From Merluccius polli (Eukaryota > Chordata > Actinopteri > Gadiformes > Merlucciidae), in assembly GCA_030340625.1 (NCBI GenBank), contig JAOPHQ010000903.1, positions 58,501 to 122,500 on the forward strand: DNA of 64,000 nt. The letters run 5' to 3'. This document shows positions 10,208-48,416 of the stretch, piece after piece. The notes below the pieces were generated by a model. The model saw only the letters and a program-made list of their open reading frames with translations. It ran no database searches and was not told the origin of the DNA. Both the position numbers and the translations under genes were made by a program. How positions within the stretch are numbered: the stretch's first letter is position 1; every line of letters starts with the position of its first letter.

Positions 10208-10520
10208 GATGTTTTGCCGCATGTGTTGTCATTCCGGTTGGTTGAAGTGGCTCACATGAGGGCAGAATTAGCTTTCGTCTTCAAAAGGGGCCATTGTTCT
10301 GGTCAGATGCTATGGATTGATTGATTTTTTTATTTCACACACGCACACATCATCAAAGGAGTTTTTACAGACATATTTTAACGCCATAATGATTTGGTGT
10401 GTGAAAAGGGGTCACCCCAAGGAAGCTATTTAAAGCTTATAGTAAAGTGGATGGCTATCTCTTCAAATGTCCGTCGACTTCCTCTATGTCCTCTTTTAAT
10501 CCTGCGTTCATAATTGCAGA

Positions 10521-10547
10521 GGGGGGGGGGGGGGGGGGGGGGGGGGG
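10521..10547 (+). repeat. 27-base G homopolymer
   Basis: Uninterrupted G run in otherwise AT-rich DNA. The rest of 10230-11100 shows no gene or repeat that I can recognise. Confidence 0.95.
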
Positions 10548-11121
10548 TAGGTAACATTGATGATACAAACATCTACACAGGGGACACACTGCAGTGCTGC
10601 TCATCGAAAATATGATGAAAGAGAAGGCGAAGGTACCATACCGCTCTAATGGTAGTACTGTTATAGGTTGTTGTAGCCTGTAGGGCAGCCTGTCATTTTG
10701 AGTAGGACGTACGGAAGCACGGCTTTTAAATACTGAGAACCAATTCAGTGTAGTGCTGGATCATTACATGGATGATCATAATATTCAATATATATAATTC
10801 TTCTATTATCATGTTTGTTATTTATGGCTATTTCATTTTTGCCTTATTCGCTTTTTCTTTTGCCTTATAAGTGCAAATATGTGGTTGCATTTCTCTGTTG
10901 CACATCATTACAAAGGTAATACTTTGGTTTGTCTGGCAAAGCAAGCAACATTTAAGAAATAATTTTGAGCTCTTCTAAATTGTGATGGACATTTGATGAA
11001 CAATTGGAAACAACTGAATTGATGTTTGATATATGAATCATATACAGTGTTCTTCCATCAGAGCATCAGATAGAATAGACATCCAGTCCAATATCAGTAT
11101 TCATAATAGGAACCTATAGAG

Positions 11122-11229
<108 letters not shown>

Positions 11230-11238
11230 AGCACCCAC

Positions 11239-11415
11239 CTTGGGAGAGGTCCAGTCGAAGCAGTGGCGTTTTAATTGCTCCATAACCTGTGTGTAGCGCG
11301 TGAAGGAAGTGATGTCAGAACAATGGGCCATCTGCACACAGAGAGCCTGCTCCTCTCCATCACCTCCACCACCGACGCTACGATGCACTCTGCCAACTTC
11401 TACACCGTGATTCAT
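11239..11415 (-). other. Exon-like open block of unknown identity
   Basis: The minus strand is open in one frame from 11415 to a donor-like AAG/GTGGGT at 11239. A possible inner exon 11331-11239 begins after TGTGTGCAG and reads MAHCSDITSFTRYTQVMEQL then KRHCFDWTSPK (31 codons, phase 0). Base composition is more gene-like than the surroundings. I do not recognise the protein and no partner exon is visible. A second frame over part of the block is also open, so this may be chance. Confidence 0.25.
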
Positions 11416-11611
11416 AATGTTAATAAAAATAATAATAATAATCAGAGAGAGAGAGTTGATCTATCTTTTCTTTCATCCATTCATCATTTTCCCTTTAGAA
11501 ATTCAACCAAGTATGTGCATTTGTGGAACTATAAGCATCAAATTTTTAATATTGTTACTTGACTAATTGATGATTGATCAAAATGTCAATCGATCAATTA
11601 ATGACTTCAGC

Positions 11612-11615
<4 letters not shown>

Positions 11616-11663
<48 letters not shown>
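11616..11663 (+). repeat. (AG)n microsatellite
   Basis: About 24 AG units, then GGAGGGAGG. Confidence 0.95.
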
Positions 11664-11665
<2 letters not shown>

Positions 11666-12650
11666 GGAGGATTCCGTTTGATTGCAATGGATTATTTACT
11701 GGTTTCATGACAATGGTGGGGATGTCCCTAGCATCCCTATACTAAAAACTATGCTATGCTTACCTTGTGACATCAATTTGAATTATGACACCATTTGCTT
11801 TGGCGGCACAGTGATCATGTGCCTTTAAACAATGAAGGTCATACCCGTTTTTACAGGCAGAAAACCAGTTTCTGTAGGCAGCCCGCACACACAGCCCGTC
11901 GGCTACAGCCCAGCCAGGAGTGAGATTCTAGCAAGTAGGTGGAAATGTAGAATTGCTGTCTGAGTAAACCATTCAGAAGCAAGTGACAGTTGGAGATAAC
12001 TCATATATTACTCTTTGGAGATCCCAGGAGTGGAGTTTGTGTTTCTAGTGCCAGCAGCATATAATACATCATATAATGCATGCCAACTTATTGGACCTCC
12101 ATGGGAACCAAGACACATTCTTATTTATTATCCTACATAGTGAACACCTTGCTGCTATTGTTGGATATCTAAAAAACGATGACAGAAATAGTAATAATCA
12201 ATTGAGACAGTGAATCGTAGAAAGTAAGAACAATCCTAGATGTCACGGCTCTACCTATGTGATTTTACCGATGTTTCTTCCTTTTCAAAAGGTGCATGTG
12301 ATCAAATCTTGTAATATAACCCTGTCCGATCACCTCATACATATTCAGTCCAGTATAAACTCACTTGACAAGTCTCCTCAAGAAGTCTAACTTAACAGTC
12401 TAGAGACCAATTCCCTACTAACCTGCTGCTCAACGTGTCACTAATTTGTGTGAAACCCTGATTATAATCTATGGTTATGATTAGGTTTTTAGTCAATCAA
12501 GGTCAATGTTCAACCTATTGTTCATGTCTAGTGTTCTGGAGATGTCCTGTAGCCTCGTCCACTAAAGTGTCCACCAGTTATTACAATAAAATAAAAGTAA
12601 AACCACAAAAAAAGTAATAAATAGCTGAAGACAGTTTTAAATGACTTGAA
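11664..12650. other. Intergenic, no feature seen
   Basis: AT-rich non-coding DNA between sdf2 and the 3' end of calneuron. No exon, repeat terminus or RNA gene recognised. Confidence 0.5.
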
Positions 12651-12655
12651 ACTAA

Positions 12656-12796
12656 TCAACTAATCAACCAATCAACCAACCCATCAACCAATAAACTAAT
12701 CAATCAACAAATAAATAAATAATTCAATCAACCAATCAACACCCAATCAACCAATCAATCAACCAACCAACCAACAAATCAACCAATCATCGATCA

Positions 12797-12871
<75 letters not shown>
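12656..12871 (+). repeat. (AATC)n tetranucleotide repeat, degenerate then pure
   Basis: Irregular AATCAACC/AATCAACT units give way to pure AATC from about 12799 to 12871. Confidence 0.93.
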
Positions 12872-12873
<2 letters not shown>

Positions 12874-14227
12874 GACGAGCAACTGACCTATTGCTGCTGC
12901 TTGGCTTAACTGTAGCACTTGACACAGCAATCCCATTGTATACTCAACGTGTTCAACACTACAATCAGATCTGTGAGAGCTGAGCACAGCATGGTGGGAC
13001 ATGTAGTCCATGTAACAAAGCGGTGTGTTGCCTCCTGCTTGTTTAGCGTTTGTAATGATCTGTGTGCACGCCTGCCAACATGCCAGCTTGTGCATGCAGC
13101 GTATTGCTTGTCTGGTTATATGCTTTATATTGGAGTGAAAGGTCAATATGAACAGTGTATGTGCTTGTGTGTATGTAGAAATATATACTGTACTCATCTT
13201 CTGACTTTTTATGTATGCCTTTCCAGATTTTATGAAAATGTGTTAAAAACCACTATGAGTATAACACAACAAGTTAAATTAAATTACACTTGACTTAGTT
13301 TGTATCAAAACAATTTTTTTTATTGCATAAACACATGGGTATATCTCAATACAGATTGGATTTTCTTATTTGCATTTAAAATGTTTTGTGTGATAAATAT
13401 TGCTGTTTTTAATTTTGTCTCATCTAAGCAGCATGCCAACCTTGTTTTTAATTTAGTTTTAGTATTTTCTTTTTACATATCTTTGTTTAGATTAATTTTT
13501 ATACAATCTACAAGATAAAAACGTTTGTTTTTTTTAAATTCAAAACAAAATTCAAAATAAGCATCAAGACCGATGGGAATAATAAAATCATTCATACCTG
13601 TTGTTATGGATGTATAATATATTCATGTAAACATCATAATTAGGTACAATGTGTTTAGAATCCCTTCTCCTTACATCGTCATGCAAGGCTGTTTCAATGG
13701 CACCATTTTGTAAAGAGAACATTTTTCAATTAAAGTTGAATGCTGGTTTCATGGGACCTTGTGGTGGCCAACAGACCAAAGGTGATAAAATATGGTCCAT
13801 TACTTCACTTCCAGTGTACATATATCAAAGACAAAGGATAGCATACATTTTACAGCAGTATACAAATGACTATGAGTGAGTATATGCCATACAAAACAGA
13901 GTGTGACTATAACACAATATTGTGTGTGGAGTTGAACCCGGCGAGAGCCACGATCACGACTACATGAGCACATGAAACATGAGATAAAACGCTGCCGATG
14001 GCGTGACCTTATATTTGCATATATTTATGAAATATCACCTCCTGCATTCTCATTTGAATCATAGCTGGTAGGACCGGAGAATGGCTCGTCAAATTCCACA
14101 ATAAGTTATTACACATGGATAGAGCCTTGCTTTAAAATTGTGCTGTCAGAGAAGAAACAAATTACAAAGACATGTCCTTGTGTTTTCAATAAGTCATAGC
14201 TTCAAAACAAGCATGAAGGGGGTGTTC

Positions 14228-14265
<38 letters not shown>

Positions 14266-14498
14266 AATGTCTAGGGTACATGTATGTATGTGATGTGTGT
14301 TCAGCGAGGTTTTACCCTGAGTTAAAATCAAGTTTGAATAAGTAAGTATTTCTTGGGTAAAACAATACTGTGTATAGTAGGCTGACTTTCCCACAGGTTC
14401 ATTTTTTTTTTTACATCTGGTGCAGATATTCAAAAAAAAAAGGTATATAAATATATACATTTCAACCTGGCCAGCGTATCAGTGATATGGTGAGAGAG

Positions 14499-14534
<36 letters not shown>

Positions 14535-16141
14535 TGTGTGTGTGTGTATGTGTGTGTGCGTGGGTGCGTGGGTGTGTATGTGTGTGTGTGCATCGTGTTG
14601 TGGGGGGGGGGAGGGCTATGAATCTATATGTCCTAGGCCCAGGGTATGTCCTCCCATCTCACACCAATATTACACTCAGCAGTGTTGAACAACAGCTCCA
14701 CTCGCTAACATTGCTCTCTGAGACAATAGGAGGCAGACTGTCACACTGGCAGTGTCTGCCATACACATTCACACAACAACACCCCACGAAATATACCCTT
14801 TAACAGTCACCTTCAATCATCATCATCATCATCTCTTGAAAAACACTAACAGCATTGCTGTGCACTGTGAAGTGGTGTCCACCCTCTAGCCTTAGCCCCT
14901 AGAAAAATACTAATACTAAATACTAACAAATAATACAGACCCATGTTCCCATATGGCATTGGACTAACCCAAGGCTGCGACTCAGAGGTATACTTTCTCT
15001 TTCCCCTTGAAAACGCATCAGATAAGAAATCAAATCCCAGTGTTTCACCTGCAGTTCCCATTATAACCATTAGATGGCAGCCTACTGCCACTGTACTCGG
15101 CGATGCGGACAATATGTTACAGCTCTGCGTCATCCATGATACATGTTACCAGTCTCCAGATGAAAAATAAATCAAAACTGTATGTTTATATCATTTATAT
15201 ACAGTGAATTATTGTTGAATAAAGAATGATGAACATCTCATGTTATCACATATAAAATATACCTATTTGTATCCCTATTGGATAGGACCTGGGAGGAACA
15301 GGAAAGTCATTTGGCTCTTTGCTCGACCCATTATCTTTTGGAAACCACTCTGAAAGCCTGAGTTTAGATTACATTATAGACGACACTGTCATTTAGATAC
15401 ACAACGTTTAAGACAAGAGTAAGTAAACACCTACTTTCGGCTACATAAAAGTGCCTTTCAAATATCTACTGGACTTGAACGCAGTACATTAAGACACAAA
15501 TGAGACAGTGAACAGTGGTATTTCTGCTTTCCATTATATATTGTTTTGTGCACCCTGGCTCCGGGGCAGCACTGATGGTCTGGACACTTTTCAATGTCAT
15601 TTGTATTTATGACTGAGTAAATATGAGCATATGGGTGGGATTTATTACTCTTTTGTTTTTACAACACTGAATGGCCACAGTCACTTCATGTCACTTCATG
15701 TTGTCAATAGGGTTTGAAACTGGGATTGGCTCAGCACCTGATAACATGTTAGAAAGATTTGAGTTAATTAGAAAATCAAGGTTAAAAGGTGGGTTAGTCT
15801 TGAAAACAGTTAAATAAAATACCCCGTATTTTCATATGATTTATAAAATATCAAAACAAAACAAAAAAAAGTTTTATCAGTCCAGTCAATCCACCAGCAG
15901 TGTTTCTTCCTTGACCTCAACAAATTCCAGAGTGCATTTCTCCCCATTCAGTCTCTTGCTGCTGTAATGGTACATTTAACGTGTCCAACTGTCTTGTCAG
16001 TTTGTTGATTAAAAAAGAAACACAACTGATTATTTAGAGAAGTGCTTGTGTTGTGGCTGTGTCCAGCTTTGGCTGAAAAAAGACAGGATGTGAGGTCATG
16101 GCTCTGTTGTCCCTTCCTGTGCTCACACAGTGCAGTGTTCG
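12872..16141. other. Downstream of calneuron; probably includes its 3' UTR
   Basis: No coding exon found. A minus-strand AATAAA (TTTATT at 15641-15646) lies about 500 bp past the calneuron stop and could end a short 3' UTR, but several others occur further on. Microsatellites: (TC)n 14232-14262 and (GA)n(GT)n 14491-14582. Confidence 0.35.
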
Positions 16142-41573
<25,432 letters not shown>

Positions 41574-41648
41574 CTTCAGCCTAGAGAAAGAGAGAGCGGG
41601 AGAGAGAGAGAGAGAGAGAGTCACAGACGAACAGAGATATTAATGCAG

Positions 41649-41791
41649 ATGCATAAATACACACACACACACACCACAGATACATAAAAAGTCACACACG
41701 CATGCAGACACACACACGCACACATTTGAATATACTTGGCTACATTAGAACACACGCAGACACACACACACCTCAACGCAGATACATAAAG

Positions 41792-41823
<32 letters not shown>

Positions 41824-41893
41824 TTGAATATACTAGGCTACATTAGCACACACGCACAGACACACACACACACCTCAATGCAGATACATAAAG

Positions 41894-41936
<43 letters not shown>

Positions 41937-42005
41937 TACATACATACATACACGTTTGAATATAGCTACATAAACAAGCAGACACGCACACACACGCACA
42001 CACAC
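41649..42005 (+). repeat. Tandem repeat with ~110-bp units (CA-rich)
   Basis: Each unit has CAGATACATAAAGTCACAC, a CA run, CATTTGAATATACT, GGCTACATTAG and ACGCAGACACACAC. Three units plus a partial one, the last with CATA tetranucleotides. Confidence 0.85.
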
Positions 42006-42689
42006 AACATATCCATTGACCATAATCCTATTTAACTACGGATCTTTTCTTACATGGTTCTCTTTTTCTCCTTTCTACATAGCCAATGTATCAGACACAA
42101 AAAAACAAAATTTAATCACTTCATATTTCAACACTGCAACAGATCTTTGTTGTGTTATTAAATGGGGTAAAAAAAAAGGTTTTCATCTATACGTCTCCTC
42201 TGGGTGTCTCTGTGCCTTTGTTCTGTTTTGAGTGCTTGTCTATGCAGCAGAGAAGGCCTACAGAGATTAAGCACCAGTCATGTCAAACGCTGTCACTTTC
42301 ATTCACCCTCAGTGCCCATACGCCATCTCCATGCGGAGCAATACGGAGAATCGGTTTCTGGGTCTAGCTTATTGAAGGGCTGTGGCGTATACACCTGAAA
42401 AAAAGGCTTGGGGAAAAAAAAGGTCGACTCAGCTGTCTAGCAGGCGTTCAGCGGTTGCACGAGAAGGGAATGATATTGCGTGAAGTTGTATAGGATCTGA
42501 TTAATGGTTGCAGCAATCACAAAGGCAGGAAACGACACTGATTGTCACTTACATATAAATATCGAAGTGATGTATGTGCAAATAGTGTGCTGGATAAATT
42601 CATACACAAACATATTTAATAAAGGGCTAAAAGCTGCTCTCAGTTAACGTTTTTTATGGTCAAATATGCCAAATCCCCGTCAAATATGC

Positions 42690-42850
42690 CAAATCCCCCA
42701 TACTCTGTCAGGTATGAGTGAGTCAAGTGGTCTGTGAGAATATCTCCCGCTGGTGTCCGTCCCTGCCTCTGTAAGTGGCTAAACAGGAGATGAACAGTTT
42801 TTTTTGCCGCTCCCTGTAGCCTGTGACCAATCAGGCAAGCTCTGAGGCTG
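42690..42850 (+). other. Related non-coding segment C
   Basis: CTGTCAGGTATGAGTGAG, TGTGAGAATATCT and CTGCCTCTGTAAGTGGCTAAA align with segment B at roughly two-thirds identity by eye. GACCAATCAGG near the end matches GGCCAATCAGG of segment A. Confidence 0.45.
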
Positions 42851-43328
42851 TGACCAGTTGAGTTACCTAGAGCAGCTTTAATTGGGCATTTATATAAAAC
42901 ATTTGTGTTAACATAATGTTGTTATATCTGCACATACACATTGCAACATCCTAAGGAACTCTATCAAACCACTTTGTTAGGCGTTGATTGCCAATGGCAT
43001 TAAATCTCTTTACCCAATCAGATTCTCATTCTCTCATTCTCATTCTCATTTAGCTTTTTAACTGACTGGTGAATAGTTGCCACTTCTTTACCAACAGCAC
43101 ATTCAGTCGAATATTTAAGACCTTGAATTGAATACGACACCACACAACACACACATATACAAGATCACATAACACACTGAATAACACAAACGCACACTCA
43201 GACACACAAACGGTATTTACACACATCCTAGAAACACATGGCTTCATGCCAAACGGACCATTTGTGTTGCTGCGGGTCACCAGAACATATATCTGTAATT
43301 TCCCCTCGGGGATTACTGTAATAGTATC

Positions 43329-43532
<204 letters not shown>

Positions 43533-43707
43533 ATCAACAACAGTGTAGCAATAAGAGATACATAAATAAACAGCTCATTACAAACATGTGATTGTTTAGG
43601 ACAATGAAAGAACATTTCATTAGTGCTGTGAAGAAAGTTACTATATGTAATTGTATTGCCGTTCAATATTGTGAAGTGAAGCATATGTTTCGACAAAAGG
43701 CTGGAGG

Positions 43708-43786
43708 AGAGAGAGAGAGCGAGAGAGAGAGAGTGAGAGAGAGAGAGAGAGAGAGAGACAGGCAGACAGACAGAGACAGAGAGAGG
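43708..43786 (+). repeat. (GA)n and GACA repeat
   Basis: GAGA units followed by GACAGACAGA. Confidence 0.93.
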
Positions 43787-44699
43787 ATAAAGATTCTTTG
43801 CTATATATCTATGTGAGTGTTCTTGGCCATATACACCCCTTGGAGAAGAGATCCAATGAAGAGTCTCAATGGTACTAAACTGGTTAAATCAACATAACAT
43901 TGTGCAAATAATGTTTCTCAGTGGGTGATCAACAGCTATTCATGTGAAATAGGAAAGTACAAGTAAAGTCTTAGCCAGTAGTCCAGCTGATGCCATTTAG
44001 TGGCACCTGCCATGTGTATAGAGGTCACTCCATTTGATCCCAAGGACTCAAGCTGGTTTTAATAAGTAGCACACAAATAATCTGGAACTAACAAATGGGA
44101 CTAAAGTATAGTGCATGGGCTGAAGGAATACATACAGACGTGTGTATTTCGTCCACTGTGCTAAATCCTCCTATTTTACCTTCATGTTATCATGTATCCC
44201 TTTTCCTATCTATCCTATTCTATCAATGTTAATTCCTAATGTTTTTAATTAAAGCCAAGTCTCCCAGAAAAAAAAAACTGCAATCTTGTGCAATTCCTTA
44301 AGACACAGCAAATGTGTCTTATCGGGCTAATGCTGTACTATATTAGCATGAGAATGCATTTCTTCAGCCCATCTGCTGCTACGATTGTCCTCAAGACAGA
44401 AACACCCACCCACTCATCCAGTCGCCTTTCACACACATACTCTCTCTCTCTCGCTCTCTCTCTCTCTGTCTGTACCTCTCTCTCCCCTCACCGCCTCCCT
44501 ACATCTCCCTCCAGAAAAGTGCTGTGAAGTGGTCGGCCGCAGCTCGTCTCCTCCTGAACACAACCGCTTGTTGCCAACCAGACTCACATGAGAGCAAACA
44601 GGAAGCATTAGCATTAGCAACGGCATATACCTGTCCTCAGCCAGATTAGTCTGTTTACCTGGCATAGAGCAGCACGCCTGGGACAGAGGAGATATACAG

Positions 44700-45112
44700 C
44701 CTGGGAGATAGACAGGTGGATAATAGAGATATCGTAGACAGGTAGATAAGATAGACAGGTAGCTACAGTAGACAGGTAGATAGAGAGACAAGTATAGATA
44801 CAGTAGACAGGTAGATACAGGTTGTAGAGATACAGTAGACAGGTAGATAGATAGAGAGGTGGTACAGATACAGTAGACAGGTAGATAGATAGAGAGGTGG
44901 TACAGATACAGTAGACAGGTAGATAGATGGACAGGTGGCAAAGGTACAGTAGACAGGTAGATAGATAGACAGGTAGTAGAAATACAGTAGACAGATAGGT
45001 AGGTAGACAGGTGGCAGAGGTAGAGTAGACAGGTAGATAGATAGACAGGTAGTAGAAATACAGTAGACAGATAGGTAGGTAGACAGGTGGCAGAGGTACA
45101 GTAGACAGTAGA
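44700..45112 (+). repeat. TAGACAGG/TAGATAGA minisatellite, left block
   Basis: Units such as TACAGTAGACAGGTAGATAG repeat about every 50 bp with variation. The same array resumes at 46478, so 1.37 kb was inserted or the array duplicated around it. The long minus-strand open frame here is a repeat translation. Confidence 0.9.
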
Positions 45113-45207
45113 TGTGAGAGACGTCATTATCTGTATCTGTTCAACGTACAAAATGATCTGTCTCTGTATCTGTATTCGGATAGAAGTCCGGAAGTGGGAA
45201 TGGCTTA

Positions 45208-45617
45208 TAGAGCGTAACAGTGACCGCCCCTTTTTAACAGCTCCGGTGCCGGAAGTAAATTTCCCATGCATTTATCTCGTCCACTTTTCGTATAATCCTT
45301 ATAAAAAGAGTATTAAGCCTTGAACCAAGCCAATCGTTCGTTATGGTAGTCGTGACCATATTATGTTTGATTCGGGATGAGTAGTTCCTCACTCGGTCAA
45401 CAAAATCCGTTTTTTTTTTTTTCTTCCGTTTTCCAAATTCTTTTTATGCCCGAATCAAACATAATATGGTCACGACTACCACAACGAACGATCGGCTTGG
45501 TTCAAGGCTTAATACTCTTTTTATAAGGATTATACGAAAAGTGGACGAGATAAATGCATGGGAAATTTACTTCCGGCACCGGAGCTGTTAAAAAGGGGCG
45601 GTCACTGTTACGCTCTA
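45208..45617. mobile_element. Fold-back MITE, long copy (410 bp)
   Basis: Inverted arms of about 170 bp begin TAGAGCGTAACAGTGACCGC at each end and include CGTAACAG..AACAGCTCCGGTGCCGG. TA flanks both sides. The loop has GATGAGTAGTTCCTCACTCG and a T-run. Nearly perfect hairpin; the short copy at 31448 keeps the ends and part of the loop. Confidence 0.92.
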
Positions 45618-45624
45618 TACTGGA

Positions 45625-45969
45625 AGCCACGTTAAATGTTTGTTGGTTCTTTTTACTGCGTTATTTACGTTTTTTACATTATCTTTTTGGTTGGAAATAG
45701 GTTGAGAGATAACTGGCACAGAGGACATATGCAAAAACATTAATTTTCCCATTCTTTTCCCCACTGACGCCTCCCATAGTGCAGGTTGGAGGTAGGGTGG
45801 AGCACAGGTAACGTACCGGCACTGTCCACAGTGCTGAATCCTCGAATGACACTTAATGACGACTGTCAAGCATTCATAAAGTGTCATGACAGGTGTCTTG
45901 TCATGATTATGACAGCATCATGTCAGTCTTATGCACGCAGCACACCCATTCAAATAAAGTATTACCAAA
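45625..45969 (-). mobile_element. Truncated hAT MITE, same family as 51971-52439
   Basis: Complement of the 51971 element from its middle (ACTGCGTTATTTACG, TTTTTGGTTGGAAATAGG) to the terminus AATAAAGTATTACC. The other terminus is missing, next to the fold-back MITE. Confidence 0.75.
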
Positions 45970-45999
45970 TAAACTAACTAAACTAGGTCATAATTCCAT

Positions 46000-46477
46000 G
46001 AAACCTATGGCTGATACATACAGCATGTAACAGCTTAAACGGATGAATATTGACTGAAATACAAGTTTTTTTTTCAATATTTCGATTTCAATATGTTTTT
46101 TAAATGGAGGAAATAAGTACATACAGCTAAAAACTACAGGGTCTAAGCTTCATTTTGTTGTGTAGGTTGTGGGGGGTTTGAGAGAAACCCAGCTGCCGCA
46201 TGGCTACAGAGTACAGCGATCACTTTTCAATAATGTGTAGTAAATTAAACGACTAGTTAGTAAAATCAAAGTCCTATGTTCCAAACAATGGGCATTTTTA
46301 TCTTGTGGCCATCCACAATGATATGAATCAATTTGAGGAATAATGGCTGACGCGCAGACATGTCACTCATGGCTTTTTTTCTTCTTCCGAATAATAACGA
46401 GGAACTTCGGGTCGAAGAAATATCGGATTCCATCACATTATCTGTGCTTTCCCGAATAATGTATTCGGGTACATCCC
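46000..46477 (-). mobile_element. hAT-type right end
   Basis: Minus strand begins TAGGGATGTACCCGAATACA, then TTATTCGGGAAAGCAC, as in fish hAT elements with CGAATA-rich ends. The partner end next to 45112 is not recognisable. It abuts the resumed minisatellite. Confidence 0.45.
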
Positions 46478-46625
46478 TAGTAGACAGGTAGATAGATAGA
46501 CAGGTAGTACATATACAGTAGACAGGTAGATAGATAGAGAGGTGGCAGAGGTACAGTAGACAGGTAGATAGATAGACAGGCAGAAGAGATACAGTAGACA
46601 GACAGGATTAACAGATAGAGAGATA
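46478..46625 (+). repeat. TAGACAGG/TAGATAGA minisatellite, right block
   Basis: Continuation of the array at 44700-45112 with the same unit. Confidence 0.88.
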
Positions 46626-46858
46626 GTATAGCCTGGCACATAAGGAGAAAGACATAAGCCAGCCAGCTAGACATATAGATGCAGGGAGATTGAAAGGTTG
46701 CTATACAGACAGGCGGCTGTATAGACTGACATACAGGGAGAGAGATAAACAGCCAGGCAGTTAGACAGCTACATGGATAGGAAGACCGAATGGGAAGGTT
46801 AATAGACACGCAGATACATACAGACACAGTTAGATAAACAGACACAGGCACAGACAAA

Positions 46859-47100
46859 GACACACACACACACACACACTCACACACACACACACTCACA
46901 CACAAGGTAGACAGACAGATAGACAGACAGACAGGTAGACAAGCAGAGAGACAGACAGAGAGACAGGTAGACAGGCAGAGGGACAGCTAGACAAAGAGAG
47001 ACAGACAGGTAGACAGACAGAGGTAAAGGTAATAGAGCGATGCAGACAGACAGGCAGACAGACAGAGGTAAAGGTAATACACACATGCAGAGAGACAGAT
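46859..47100 (+). repeat. (CA)n and GACAGACAG repeats
   Basis: CA tract to about 46903, then GACAGGTAGACAGACAG units with a duplicated AGAGGTAAAGGTAATA module (47030 and 47070). Confidence 0.88.
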
Positions 47101-47558
47101 GATAGAAGGGAGATAAAGGATTAAAATAAACCATGGCTGGTGGCGTTTGAAGCATCGGTCAGCTGCACCCCAGGGTGCAGGTCTCCAGTGAGGTGGATCT
47201 TTTATTTATTTTATTTAGCTTCCATCCGACTGCTAAACTTTTAGTTTCTAAGACACGCAGCTGTGCATAGTTGTGGACGACGGTTCGAACATTGCTGTTG
47301 ATGATGGTTTTTAAAAATGTTGTTTTTTGTTGTAGAAGATATATACCAAGGCGTATGGTGAACTCTACTTCTTAATGGAAGATAATAGTTGTAGAGGAAG
47401 GTTTTAAAAAGTAGATAATTGTAAAAGGTCAGGGTTTTAACATTGATGGTTGGAGGATGGGAAGCCGTCTTCCCCATCCGGGAAGATGGCTTCAGACGAT
47501 GGTTTTCAAAGATGAAAATAGAGGTTGAACACGGTACTATTATTTAGGCACAGAGCTC

Positions 47559-47652
47559 CACACACACACACACACACACACGCACGCGCGCACACACACG
47601 CACACACACACGCACACACACACGCACACATACACGCACACACACACACACG
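47559..47652 (+). repeat. (CA)n microsatellite
   Basis: CA with CGCGCG interruptions. A second tract lies at 47856-47951, and a 16-base C-run at 48043-48058. Confidence 0.94.
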
Positions 47653-47881
47653 TGAACTTTGAGTGACATTGTGTACACCATCAGAAATGACACCACCTCA
47701 GAAGGAAGGCCACTCGAAGGAGTGGATGTGTGTGAAAGATATTTGGTGATGTGAGATATTTCATCTCTCCATCATTCCCCCACAGACAGGGATACATTAA
47801 CAAGGCTGAAATAAAAACACAGTAGGCCTAGTGCTCATCCCAAGTTTCTAAAAGCACACACACACACACGCACACACACAC

Positions 47882-47954
<73 letters not shown>

Positions 47955-48416
47955 CTCGCTCTCGCACATGGGAGAGCGAGAGAGAGGGGGAGAAAAAAAT
48001 CATACACAAAACACACAATTCCAACACAGAGAGCAACACACACCCCCCCCCCCCCCCCACACACACACACACACAGATCAACACAGAACACACAACTCAA
48101 TCATGTCATTGATCTTCATGAGCTCTGCGGTCAAGGTTTATTCAGTCGGTCATTGACTATTATATTGCAATATTTCTGTTCTCATTTTTATTTCCATGCT
48201 GTACTTCAACGTTGAGGATCCAACATCAGCCCCGGTGAAATCACGAAACAATAATTCCCCCCCCCCCCCCCATCATCATCATCGTCCTCCTACTCAATGA
48301 GCATAAAGAGCAACCGCCATGATGCTGGCATCCGACCATAACAGCCTCCCTTGTCTCCAGTCTCCCCTCAAGGCAAGTCCCCTCCGTCCAGACCCAGACC
48401 CAGACCCAGACCCAGA

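Noticed and set aside
44429..45271. 280-codon minus-strand open frame with Tyr-Leu-Ser repeats
   Set aside because: Reads through the TAGACAGG minisatellite and the arm of the fold-back MITE; repeat artefact.
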